From: Bacteroidia bacterium
Lineage (GTDB): Bacteria; Bacteroidota; Bacteroidia; AKYH767-A; OLB10
Assembly (NCBI GenBank): GCA_037045145.1
Contig: JBAOIA010000011.1
Coordinates: 1,364,001 to 1,428,000, forward strand
DNA: 64,000 nucleotides
Direction of reading: 5' to 3'
Shown: positions 8,648-16,228 of the stretch, piece by piece
Layout: every line of letters starts with the position of its first letter
Position numbering within the stretch: the stretch's first letter is position 1
Position numbers and translations under genes: made by a program
The notes under the pieces: generated by a model
Databases searched by the model: none
Told to the model about the DNA's origin: nothing
The model's input: only the letters and a program-made list of their open reading frames with translations

Positions 8648-9751
8648 ATGAGAAAAGGGTTTTTGATTGTTGTTGCAGTACTTTTTATTACTGCTGATGT
8701 TTCTGCCGATCAGGTGGCTGCACTTCTTCGTGTAAAACGTAGTGAGCAGCCCGACAGTCTTGGATTTAATTTAGTTGAACAGCTTTCCAAAATAACTTAT
8801 CAGCTCATTCAACAAAATAAAATCAAATTGTGGGATTCGCCATCTAAAGAAATTCAAATTACCGCAGCATCATTACAGGAGATAGAACAAGTATCATCAA
8901 CTTCTTTTAAAGAGCAAGAGGTTATTTATATTTATGAAAGTTGGACTGAAGCTAAACGCGAAATTCAAACCAAAACAATTGGAATAAGTTTTTCAAATCG
9001 CGACAGCCGCAATCAGGAAGTGTCCTATGGCTATGTTGACTATGCCGATTTAGTCCGCTTTTTAAATGACAAGCCTGCAGAGGTAAATGCTAATGGAAAC
9101 TTTGGGGAAACACCTGCATTTTATCTCACCACAAAAAAATTCAATTTCAGTTTAGTACAGTTTAATAACAAAGTAATTCAAAGCGCAGACGAGTCTCAAA
9201 AAACATTGAAAGGTTTTATGGGAAGATCACGCTTTGCTGTTCCGCAGTCGGGTTTTAGTGTTGAAGAGTCTAAGAATATAGTCTATGTGGTTGACAGAAA
9301 ACCCGGTGGTGACACATTGCTATCAGGTAATAGCGACAGTTTTTATAGTGCAGTAGAAAATTACTTATTGTCAAATAAAGAAGAGTTTTTTAATCTTGGT
9401 GGTGATAAAGTACAGAATTTTGTTAGTGGAAAGCAAAGCCTGAGAGTCACTGCTATTGAGGTAAATGAAGTGTGGAAGAAAAACAAAGGACAGATTTCTT
9501 ACGAGCCAAAGAGTATTCGTTTTTATGTAAACGATTCTGCATTAAACATTATTACACTTGCTGAAATGACTATGATGGAGTTAGAAATAAATGGTCAGAA
9601 ATTAGTGCTCACCTTGCTCGATAAGAAATTCAATTTCACAATAACAAAAATAAATTCACAGGAAATTGCCTTGCGACAGGCCTTTATTTATCTAAAAGCA
9701 CTTCGCGAGTATCACTGGAATCAACTCACGGAATTTGTAAAATATTATTGA
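8648..9751 (+). CDS. Secreted protein of unknown function
   Basis: A 367-residue protein with a clear Sec signal peptide (MRKGFLIVVAVLFITADVSA, cleavage after about residue 20). The mature part is a mix of polar and beta-rich sequence with no transmembrane segment, heme motif or catalytic signature that I recognise. It lies 33 bp after mltG and its stop is only 14 bp before the ATG of the phosphohexomutase, so it appears to be in the same transcription unit. A periplasmic or outer-membrane-associated role is likely from the signal alone. Confidence 0.75.
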   Translation: MRKGFLIVVAVLFITADVSADQVAALLRVKRSEQPDSLGFNLVEQLSKITYQLIQQNKIKLWDSPSKEIQITAASLQEIEQVSSTSFKEQEVIYIYESWTEAKREIQTKTIGISFSNRDSRNQEVSYGYVDYADLVRFLNDKPAEVNANGNFGETPAFYLTTKKFNFSLVQFNNKVIQSADESQKTLKGFMGRSRFAVPQSGFSVEESKNIVYVVDRKPGGDTLLSGNSDSFYSAVENYLLSNKEEFFNLGGDKVQNFVSGKQSLRVTAIEVNEVWKKNKGQISYEPKSIRFYVNDSALNIITLAEMTMMELEINGQKLVLTLLDKKFNFTITKINSQEIALRQAFIYLKALREYHWNQLTEFVKYY

Positions 9752-9765
9752 ACATTAAAAAATAT

Positions 9766-11181
9766 ATGGCAACAAAAATTAAATTCGGAACCGATGGATG
9801 GCGTGCAATCATTGCACAGGACTTTACAGTAGAAAATGTTACACGCGTAGCAGAGGCTACTGCACAATGGTTAAAATCAAAAGGCGGCAAACCTTCTGTA
9901 GTAGTAGGCAACGACTGTCGTTTTGCAGGCAACCTCTTTGCCGAAACCACAGCCAAGGTTTTATGTGCAAATGGTATTCATGTAAAACTGGCTCCGGGTT
10001 TTGTATCCACTCCTATGGTTTCTTTAGGAACATTACAACACAAAGCCGACCTGGGAATTATTCTAACGGCAAGTCATAACCCACCCTCGTACAACGGATT
10101 TAAACTCAAAGGCTCCTATGGCGGACCGCTGTTGCCGGCTCAGGTTTCTGAAATCGAAGATATCATCAAAGACCAATCTACAATAGACACCCATTCACTC
10201 TCCCTGGATGATTTTGCTGTCAAAGGACTGTTGCAATGGGTTGATCTGGAATCAATGTACATAGACCATGTAAAAGCAAATTTTGACCTGGATGCCATTA
10301 AAAAAAGTGGCAAAAAATGGGCTTATGATGCCATGTTTGGTGCCGGACAAAATGTGATGAAAAAACTTTTTCCCGAAATCACACTGCTGCACTGCGACCA
10401 TAACCCCGGCTTCCACGGACAGGCACCGGAGCCTATTCATAAAAACCTGACAGAGTTTTCTAACCTTATTAAAAATGCCGGTGATATTGCCTGTGGATTA
10501 GTTACCGATGGCGATGCCGACCGCATTGGCTTGTATGACGATAAAGGAAATTTTGTGGACTCGCACCACATCATTCTGCTGCTCATCCACTACCTGCATA
10601 AATACAAAGGAATGAACGGAAAAGTGTGTACAGCATTTTCTACCACACCCAAGGTGCAAACACTTTGCAAACACTACGGCCTGCCCATTGACGTAGTAAA
10701 GATTGGTTTCAAATACATCTGCGAAATAATGATAAAAGAAGATGTGCTGTTAGGGGGCGAAGAGTCAGGCGGCATTGCCATAAAAGGACACATTCCCGAG
10801 CGTGACGGCATTTGGATGGGTTTGGTAATATGGGAGTTTATGGCAAAGTCGGGTAAGTCGCTCAATGAACTCATTCAGGAAGTATATCAAATAACAGGAC
10901 CATTCTCTTTCGAGCGCAACGACCTTCACATCAAAGAAGAGGTAAAGCAAAAAATTCTGGCCAACTGCATCAGCAACAAATACACACAGTTTGGAAATTA
11001 CAAAGTGCAGCGTGTTGATGACCTTGACGGATTCAAATACTACTTCGACAATACCAACACCGAATGGCTGATGATACGGGCCAGCGGCACAGAGCCTGTA
11101 CTCAGAACCTATGCCGAATCATCTTCCAGAGAAAAAGCGTTTCAGATTTTAGATGCCTGCAAGCAGACCTTACTAGGGTAG
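9766..11181 (+). CDS. Phosphoglucomutase/phosphomannomutase (alpha-D-phosphohexomutase)
   Basis: A 471-residue phosphohexomutase with all four domain signatures: phosphoserine loop TASHNPP with S103, metal-binding loop DGDADR at 248-253, sugar-binding loop GEESGG at 331-336, and the phosphate-binding loop RASGTEP at 438-444. It interconverts hexose 1- and 6-phosphates for cell-wall or glycan precursors. Which sugar is used (glucose, mannose or glucosamine) is not decided by these motifs. A TTG 18 bp upstream is in frame, but the ATG at 9766 giving MATKIKFGTDGWR is the family-type start. Confidence 0.92.
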   Translation: MATKIKFGTDGWRAIIAQDFTVENVTRVAEATAQWLKSKGGKPSVVVGNDCRFAGNLFAETTAKVLCANGIHVKLAPGFVSTPMVSLGTLQHKADLGIILTASHNPPSYNGFKLKGSYGGPLLPAQVSEIEDIIKDQSTIDTHSLSLDDFAVKGLLQWVDLESMYIDHVKANFDLDAIKKSGKKWAYDAMFGAGQNVMKKLFPEITLLHCDHNPGFHGQAPEPIHKNLTEFSNLIKNAGDIACGLVTDGDADRIGLYDDKGNFVDSHHIILLLIHYLHKYKGMNGKVCTAFSTTPKVQTLCKHYGLPIDVVKIGFKYICEIMIKEDVLLGGEESGGIAIKGHIPERDGIWMGLVIWEFMAKSGKSLNELIQEVYQITGPFSFERNDLHIKEEVKQKILANCISNKYTQFGNYKVQRVDDLDGFKYYFDNTNTEWLMIRASGTEPVLRTYAESSSREKAFQILDACKQTLLG

Positions 11182-11340
11182 GTTGAGTGTGCTTGAGAAT
11201 AAAACTTATTATCTTTGTGCTTTATTCTATATATTACATAGATGTATTTTCAAAAAGCAAATAATAACATTCGTTTTAACCCTCAATCCTTCTTTAAGTC
11301 AGGCCAGTGAAAGACTGCTTGGGAAAAAATAAATTCATTA

Positions 11341-12801
11341 ATGAAAGGAATTACCTTAACAATTTTACTGATAAAGTACAGTTGTTGTTTAGTTGCTCAA
11401 AAGACTCCTGATGAATCTACTCTTCTTTTAAATAAGAACATTACAGAATGCCTAATACTTGGATTGGATTATCTCGACACAACGCAACGAAAAGAAACGG
11501 TGTTGGGTGATTATTATTCCGGTGAATGGCAAAACTATATGTGTTTACAGAATTGGTTTTTATTACTCGGAAGTAAAAAACGAGTAGAGGATTCAAATTG
11601 CTTTTCAGTGGCATCTATCCATAATTCACTAGCGAAAATATATCTTAAATATCCTGAATATTCTAATATTCCTAACATGCTTGATTTGTCATTTGAGCGA
11701 ATTATGGCATATAAAAGTGGAGATGAATTTAACTTTTGGAATTTGCTCCCGCCAATGAGAAAACTTAAAAAAAACGATATTGTCGGCAAACAACCTTTAG
11801 TAAGGCGTCCAACACATTATAAATTAAAAACTAAATATATTAACAATGCAGCAAATATTGCAAATGATAATGACGATACAGCATTGGGTTATATAGCTAT
11901 AGCGTTAAGGAATAGAATTAAAGAAAAAGATTATATCATAGATAGCTCAAGTGCTAAGGTAAAGGCTATAGCACCAATATTCAATCGGTACAGAGATGTC
12001 AATAGGAAGAACCGGCATTGGTATAATTACCTTCATGGAAATGATAACAAAACTGGAGCTTATTTAACATGGCTTGCAGATGAATATCAGTTCAAAAAGT
12101 GGAATATTCTTAAAGTGGTGGGTCATAATGCAACTTTTTTTCTTCCTTTCAGTGAGTGCTATCCACATGCCTATAAACCTTATCTGCCTTATGGTAGTAA
12201 TGATATTGATGGAGTTGTAAACGCTAATATATTGTCAGCTTTAGCACTTAATAATGAACTTGATTCCGCAAGTACAACCGCAGCAATAAGTTATATAGAG
12301 AAAAAATGTAAAAGTAAAAAGTTTGATCATGTAGGAATTTATTACCCTAACCGTTATCAATTTCCTTATGCAGTATCTGAAGCTTATGCATCAGGAGTTA
12401 AGCAGTTACAAAAAAGCACACAATATCTTGTGGAATTTTTGTTAGAAACGCAAAATGCTGATGGAAGTTGGAGCTCTAAACGAATTGTAAATAAGAACGA
12501 CCGGCTGCAGTCAACAGCATATGCGTTAAATTCCTTGATAAATATTGGAGATTTTGGAAAGAATAAAACGATAAGTTCAATTAATAATGCCATTGACTTT
12601 ATTCTGCAACATGCAATTAGGGATAGTTTGGGAGTGCATTGGGAAGGGGGTGTTTTTTTTTCAGGTGGAACAGTGGTAAGACATTTTCTTTTTTGGAAAT
12701 CAGACGCTTATACTACTGTGATTATACTAAATGCTTTCGCTAATCTAAAAAAATATATCGAACAAAATTATAACATTGTTAACTACGGTAAAAACTTTTG
12801 A
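11341..12801 (+). CDS. Secreted protein with terpenoid-cyclase-like helical repeats
   Basis: A 486-residue protein with a short N-terminal signal-like segment (ITLTILLIKYSCCLVAQ). The C-terminal third has a QW-type motif, QNADGSW at 371-377, followed by STAYALNSL and later SDAYTTVIILNA. That pattern is typical of the alpha-alpha barrel repeats of prenyltransferases, squalene/terpenoid cyclases and related secreted proteins. No DxDD or DCTAE-type catalytic motif is seen, so cyclase activity is not supported. The sequence is visibly richer in A and T than the flanking genes, and it forms an overlapping pair with the next gene. Function unknown. Confidence 0.7.
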   Translation: MKGITLTILLIKYSCCLVAQKTPDESTLLLNKNITECLILGLDYLDTTQRKETVLGDYYSGEWQNYMCLQNWFLLLGSKKRVEDSNCFSVASIHNSLAKIYLKYPEYSNIPNMLDLSFERIMAYKSGDEFNFWNLLPPMRKLKKNDIVGKQPLVRRPTHYKLKTKYINNAANIANDNDDTALGYIAIALRNRIKEKDYIIDSSSAKVKAIAPIFNRYRDVNRKNRHWYNYLHGNDNKTGAYLTWLADEYQFKKWNILKVVGHNATFFLPFSECYPHAYKPYLPYGSNDIDGVVNANILSALALNNELDSASTTAAISYIEKKCKSKKFDHVGIYYPNRYQFPYAVSEAYASGVKQLQKSTQYLVEFLLETQNADGSWSSKRIVNKNDRLQSTAYALNSLINIGDFGKNKTISSINNAIDFILQHAIRDSLGVHWEGGVFFSGGTVVRHFLFWKSDAYTTVIILNAFANLKKYIEQNYNIVNYGKNF

Positions 12802-13778
12802 AACTGTTTATCCAAATATCTCTTTTATTGATTTTACGTTCATTTGTTTTTGGACAATCAATTCAAGTTGTCCAAGAAGGCAATAGCTCAGATAGTAGTT
12901 TTTATGCTCTTACAAGAATAAATAGTAATGAATTCTGGGCTGGTGGTGAATACGGGATATTAAAAAGGTTAGATTCCGTAGGAAATGTTACCGATATTGG
13001 ATTCCTGAAAGAGAATGTAAATATTTTAAAAATTGTAACAACTAAAAAATATGCTTTTGTGGCTACTGATAATGGTATTATTTATCGTTACGATTTTGAG
13101 AAAAAGCAATTTCTAAGGAAAGAATTTTCTGAATTTAGAAATAAATGTTTTTATGATTTAATAATTTTGAAAAACGAACAAATAGTTGTTTGTGGTGGTG
13201 CAAAAGGTATTTCAAAAGGAGAAAAAATAATTCCAAATGGATTTGTAGCTGTTATAGATACTGATTTGGTAACAGCAAAAATTGTTTGGCGTTGTTACAG
13301 GAAATTCGTTTGGTCTCTTTTAGAACTTGAAAATAACACATTCCTATCCATTACATTCAACGGATTGAACACAAAAATTATTAAAACAAATAATCTGAAA
13401 AACTGGAGAAAATGGGCAATAGTTAAAGGGTTAGTACATAAAATAAATTTATTAGATAATAAAATATGGTATTGTGGCTCAAAGAATATTCAGTATAATA
13501 AGTGTGGTATTTCGGGAGAAGTAGCGAAAGGTGAAAAGCAAAAGCAATTTACAAACACAGGCTGCTTATGGTCAATGAATACTATGGCAGGGGACATAGT
13601 GTTTGTTACTCAAAGTGGTGAATTGTTGAAAACAAATAACGTAACTAAAGAGACCGAAAGGATCAAGCTTCCTGGTAATCTTACATTATACTGTATCGAA
13701 AAAATATCTGAATCAAAATTTTTAGTTGTGGGTCAAGGAAAAAGTATATTCATTGTTGATTTTAAAGCCACATTATAA
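12798..13778 (+). CDS. Secreted beta-propeller-like protein, unknown function
   Basis: A 326-residue protein with a signal peptide (FIQISLLLILRSFVFGQ). The mature part repeats short beta-rich blocks such as NEFWAGGEYGILKRLD, AFVATDNGIIYRYD and KIWYCGSKNI, which look like degenerate propeller blades. The start is a TTG at 12798 whose last two bases are shared with the TGA of the preceding gene (TTGA overlap); no better in-frame ATG gives a full signal peptide, so this start is favoured. The tight overlap implies that the two AT-rich genes work together. No family name can be given. Confidence 0.65.
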   Translation: MKLFIQISLLLILRSFVFGQSIQVVQEGNSSDSSFYALTRINSNEFWAGGEYGILKRLDSVGNVTDIGFLKENVNILKIVTTKKYAFVATDNGIIYRYDFEKKQFLRKEFSEFRNKCFYDLIILKNEQIVVCGGAKGISKGEKIIPNGFVAVIDTDLVTAKIVWRCYRKFVWSLLELENNTFLSITFNGLNTKIIKTNNLKNWRKWAIVKGLVHKINLLDNKIWYCGSKNIQYNKCGISGEVAKGEKQKQFTNTGCLWSMNTMAGDIVFVTQSGELLKTNNVTKETERIKLPGNLTLYCIEKISESKFLVVGQGKSIFIVDFKATL

Positions 13779-13807
13779 ACACTATATTTGCCTTCACCTT
13801 AAATGCC

Positions 13808-13847
13808 TTCACCTGTAAGGTATCCAATTCGCCCCCTGACAGGTGAA
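13808..13847. repeat. 9-bp inverted repeat with 22-bp spacer
   Basis: TTCACCTGT at 13808-13816 is perfectly complementary to ACAGGTGAA at 13839-13847. An overlapping shorter pair ACCTTA/TAAGGT lies just upstream, and a TATATTTG -7-like box is at 13783-13790. Located between the propeller gene and the small membrane protein; it could be a terminator-like or operator structure. Confidence 0.45.
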
Positions 13848-13902
13848 ATTCAATGTAAGTAAAGAAAAACCGTTCAGGTTATAAATTGTTAAATATAGAA
13901 TT

Positions 13903-14067
13903 ATGATGTATCCATTTTTACCCATCGGCCTCATTGCAGTGTTTTTTGTTTACATAGCCTACTTGCTGTTTGTAAAAAAAGACATAAAAAAATTCAAAAC
14001 AGTATTCTACCCCGGAATGTTTTTCATAGTACTATGGGCAATAATTTATTATTACTGGCTGCGGTGA
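13903..14067 (+). CDS. Small two-pass membrane protein, 54 residues
   Basis: ATG at 13903 opens a 54-codon frame ending in TGA at 14065-14067. The product has two hydrophobic segments, FLPIGLIAVFFVYIAYLLF (residues 5-23) and FFIVLWAIIYYYWL (40-53), separated by a lysine-rich loop (VKKDIKKFK), a plausible hairpin with the loop in the cytoplasm. No family is recognised. The alternative is chance open reading, but two clean membrane spans and a positively charged connector argue for a real gene. It stands alone on the plus strand between the AT-rich pair and the REP repeats. Confidence 0.5.
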   Translation: MMYPFLPIGLIAVFFVYIAYLLFVKKDIKKFKTVFYPGMFFIVLWAIIYYYWLR

Positions 14068-14081
14068 TGGCGTATTATAGC

Positions 14082-14191
14082 GGCAACGCCACAACATCCA
14101 AGCCCTGAAAGGGCTGTATATCTTAACATAGGGTATAGCCCTATGAAGTGGCAACGCCACGACATCCAAGCCCTGAAAGGGCGATATATCT
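14082..14191. repeat. Two direct copies of a REP-like palindromic repeat
   Basis: Two near-identical copies start at 14082 and 14150 (offset 68 bp). Each has GGCAACGCCAC, then ACATCCAAGCCCTGAAAGGGC with the hairpin GCCCTGAAAGGGC, then TATATCT. Between them lies a third palindromic piece (ATAGGGTATAGCCCTAT). They sit directly at the 3' end of the IS200-like gene; the second copy overlaps its stop codon. A degenerate copy is present on the other side of that gene. Confidence 0.8.
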
Positions 14192-14642
14192 AATCCCAGA
14201 CATACTTCTCATCATATGCAACATTATACTTTTTAAGATAGGCACGATACTCATCCTGAAAGTTCTTCTTGTTGTGATGTTCGTGTTGATTGGCAATGTA
14301 GGCAATTACGTTATCTACTTCTGACGGGTTTACCGAAAATGCTCCGTAACCATCCTGCCAATAAAAGTTTTCATAACCTGCACCTTTTGTTTTTATCCAT
14401 TTGGATGAATGTGATTTTAATTCTTCCATCAACTTCATAAGTGCTATCTTTTTGGATAGCATACAGAGTATGTGGATATGGTCGGTATAGCCCCCGACTA
14501 TTATTACTGTGCAACCAAGATTATTACAAACACCACCGAGATAAGCGTGTAGTTCTGTTTCTACCGGTGGATGTATCAGCGGTTCACGGTGCTTGGTACT
14601 GAATACTAGGTGTATATAATTTTTTACAAGTGATTGTCCCAT
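14190..14642 (-). mobile_element. IS200/IS605-like HUH transposase, probably a RAYT
   Basis: A 150-residue Y1-type transposase-like protein, full length for the family. The HUH motif is seen as HIH in GGYTDHIHIL, and the catalytic tyrosine is likely the one in IAYIANQHEHH near the C-terminus. The N-terminus NYIHLVFSTKHREP is typical of the IS200-like (Y1_Tnp) family. These enzymes cut single-stranded DNA at hairpins. Because the gene is flanked on both sides by REP-like palindromes rather than simple IS ends, it fits a REP-associated tyrosine transposase that is resident rather than a freshly inserted IS. Confidence 0.88.
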
Positions 14643-14710
14643 ATCTTTATTCTTATGTCCTATCAGGACTGGTTATATCCGATGGGCTACACCCATTGGT
14701 AACATATTCC

Positions 14711-14782
14711 GCCCCTTCGGGGCTGTAAGTCCAAACCTTGAAAGGGCTGCATATCTTAACAAGGATGTAGCCCTTTGAAGTG
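14711..14782. repeat. REP-like palindromes on the 5' side of the transposase gene
   Basis: GCCCCTTCGGGGC at 14711-14723 is a perfect hairpin. It is followed at 14730-14782 by a degenerate copy of the left-hand repeat: AACCTTGAAAGGGCTGCATA, then TCTTAACA, then GTAGCCCTTTGAAGTG, matching the parts GAAAGGGCTG, TATCTTAACA and TAGCCCTATGAAGTG on the left. The repeats therefore bracket the RAYT-like gene. Confidence 0.7.
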
Positions 14783-14798
14783 ACAAAATCACAAAAAG

Positions 14799-14882
14799 TG
14801 CCCGAGAGGAGACTCGAACTCCTACAGGTTTTACCCCACAGGCTTCTGAGACCTGCGTGTCTACCAATTTCACCACCCGGGC
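14799..14882 (-). tRNA. tRNA-Leu(CAG)
   Basis: On the minus strand the 84-nt sequence folds with acceptor stem GCCCGGG/CTCGGGC (one G-U), a D-arm with GGTAGAC, anticodon stem CAGGT/GCCTG around the loop CTCAGAA (anticodon CAG), a long variable arm and a T-arm containing GTTCGAGTC. The long variable arm fits a class II leucine tRNA. CCA is not encoded. Its 3' end faces the AT-rich accessory stretch. Confidence 0.95.
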
Positions 14883-14912
14883 AATAATCAAATACCAACG
14901 AACTTTTATTAG

Positions 14913-14994
14913 TGCCCGGGACGAGATTCGAACTCGTACACCTATTGGCGCCACCCCCTCAAGATGGTGCGTCTACCAATTTCGCCACCCGGGC
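14913..14994 (-). tRNA. tRNA-Leu(GAG)
   Basis: Minus-strand 82-nt class II tRNA: acceptor GCCCGGG/CCCGGGC, anticodon stem CCATC/GGTGG with loop TTGAGGG (anticodon GAG), a long variable arm and T-arm with GTTCGAATC. It lies 30 bp upstream of tRNA-Leu(CAG) in the transcription direction, so both are likely cut from one transcript. CCA is not encoded. Confidence 0.95.
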
Positions 14995-15104
14995 ATTATG
15001 GGCTGCAAAAGTAGTAATTTTAACTACTGTAATTTTGTTTCCACGCAATAATCCACTCCTCTTTTGCACGCTATTGCCTTCGCCAGCACTTGAAATGTGT
15101 TCTT

Positions 15105-15112
15105 TATCTTTG
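15105..15112 (+). promoter_or_regulatory. TAnnTTTG -7 box before the DAHP synthase gene
   Basis: TATCTTTG ends 5 bp before the ATG at 15118. A transcript starting 5-8 bases further on would be leaderless or nearly so. No TTG occurs at the ideal 19-bp spacing, so only the -7 half is supported. Confidence 0.4.
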
Positions 15113-15117
15113 CACCA

Positions 15118-16224
15118 ATGTTTAATAAGTTTCACCATTCACTCAGCTCACTTGTTGACCCATTGTGGATTGCAGGTCCATGCAGTGCCGAAGACGAGCA
15201 GCAACTGACTGAACTGGCCATCAGGCTAAAAATTGGGGGTGCACATATTTTACGTGCCGGTGCATGGAAACCCCGCACCCGACCCGGTGCCTTCGAAGGC
15301 TTTGGCGCTTCTGCACTCAAATGGATCAAAGCTGCTGGAGATGTTTCCGGCCTGCCTGTTATTACAGAAGTGGCTAGTGCCAAACATGTGGAGCAGGCAC
15401 TTATTGCCGGCATTGATATGTTTTGGATTGGTGCACGCACAACAGTAAGCCCATTCCTCATTCAGGAAATTGCTGATGCTTTAAAAGGAGTAGATATTCC
15501 CGTATTTGTAAAAAATCCCGTCAATCCCGATGTCAAATTATGGATGGGTGCCATCGAAAGGTTTATGCAAAGTGGAATTAGCAGAATAGCTTCCATTCAT
15601 CGTGGTTTTTCGAGCTACGAAAACAGCACCTATAGAAATAAACCTAATTGGGAATTGGCTATCGAACTCAGACGCCTGTTGCCTCACGTACCCATCATTT
15701 GCGACCCTAGCCATATAAGCGGTGATGCTGCTATGGTGCCAACGCTCACACAAATTGCATCCGATTTGCAATATGATGGTGTAATGGTAGAAGTGCATTT
15801 GAATCCCGCAAAGGCATTGAGTGATGCAATGCAACAAATCACACCCGATGATTTTAGTTATTTAAAAAAACAAACTATTATAAGGCAACCAACAGCCAAG
15901 GACCCTGTTGAACTAAGTAAGTTGCACGATTTACGTGATCTGATAGATGAATTAGATAATGAAATTATTGAAAAAATTGCAGGCAGAATGGAAGTAGCAC
16001 GAAAAATTGGGCAGTATAAGGATCAAAATAATATGGCTATTCTGCAATTAGATCGATTTAAAGAAATTCTCAAATCAAGAACTGAAACAGGGTTGCGCAA
16101 CCAGCTAACGCCCGATTTTATTTTAAGATTATATAGCCTCATACATGAGGAGTCAATTGCACAACAAGATAAGCAGATGACCAAGCCTGAACTTAGAGCC
16201 TCTTCAAAAGCAAATAAACATTAA
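15118..16224 (+). CDS. Bifunctional DAHP synthase / chorismate mutase
   Basis: A 368-residue fusion. The N-terminal domain is a type I beta DAHP synthase: AGPCSAED at 19-26, a KNPVNPD-like segment, the HRGFSSYENS block and CDPSHISGD. It condenses phosphoenolpyruvate with erythrose 4-phosphate at the entry to the shikimate pathway. The C-terminal domain (about 265-350) is an AroQ-type chorismate mutase (LHDLRDLIDELDNEI, ARKIGQYK). In such fusions the mutase also serves as the allosteric sensor for prephenate or chorismate; that is family knowledge. The ATG at 15118 is preferred over a GTG 21 bp upstream, because a -7 box TATCTTTG lies at 15105-15112 inside that extension. aroB follows 4 bp later. 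Confidence 0.95.
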   Translation: MFNKFHHSLSSLVDPLWIAGPCSAEDEQQLTELAIRLKIGGAHILRAGAWKPRTRPGAFEGFGASALKWIKAAGDVSGLPVITEVASAKHVEQALIAGIDMFWIGARTTVSPFLIQEIADALKGVDIPVFVKNPVNPDVKLWMGAIERFMQSGISRIASIHRGFSSYENSTYRNKPNWELAIELRRLLPHVPIICDPSHISGDAAMVPTLTQIASDLQYDGVMVEVHLNPAKALSDAMQQITPDDFSYLKKQTIIRQPTAKDPVELSKLHDLRDLIDELDNEIIEKIAGRMEVARKIGQYKDQNNMAILQLDRFKEILKSRTETGLRNQLTPDFILRLYSLIHEESIAQQDKQMTKPELRASSKANKH

Positions 16225-16228
16225 TGGC

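Noticed and set aside
14799..14882. tRNA-Leu(CAG) as a proven attachment site for an integrated island
   Set aside because: No duplicate of the tRNA 3' end was seen at the far side of the AT-rich region, and there is no integrase gene.
15097..15117. GTG at 15097 as the start of DAHP synthase
   Set aside because: The extension covers the TATCTTTG promoter box and adds no conserved residues; the ATG at 15118 fits the family.
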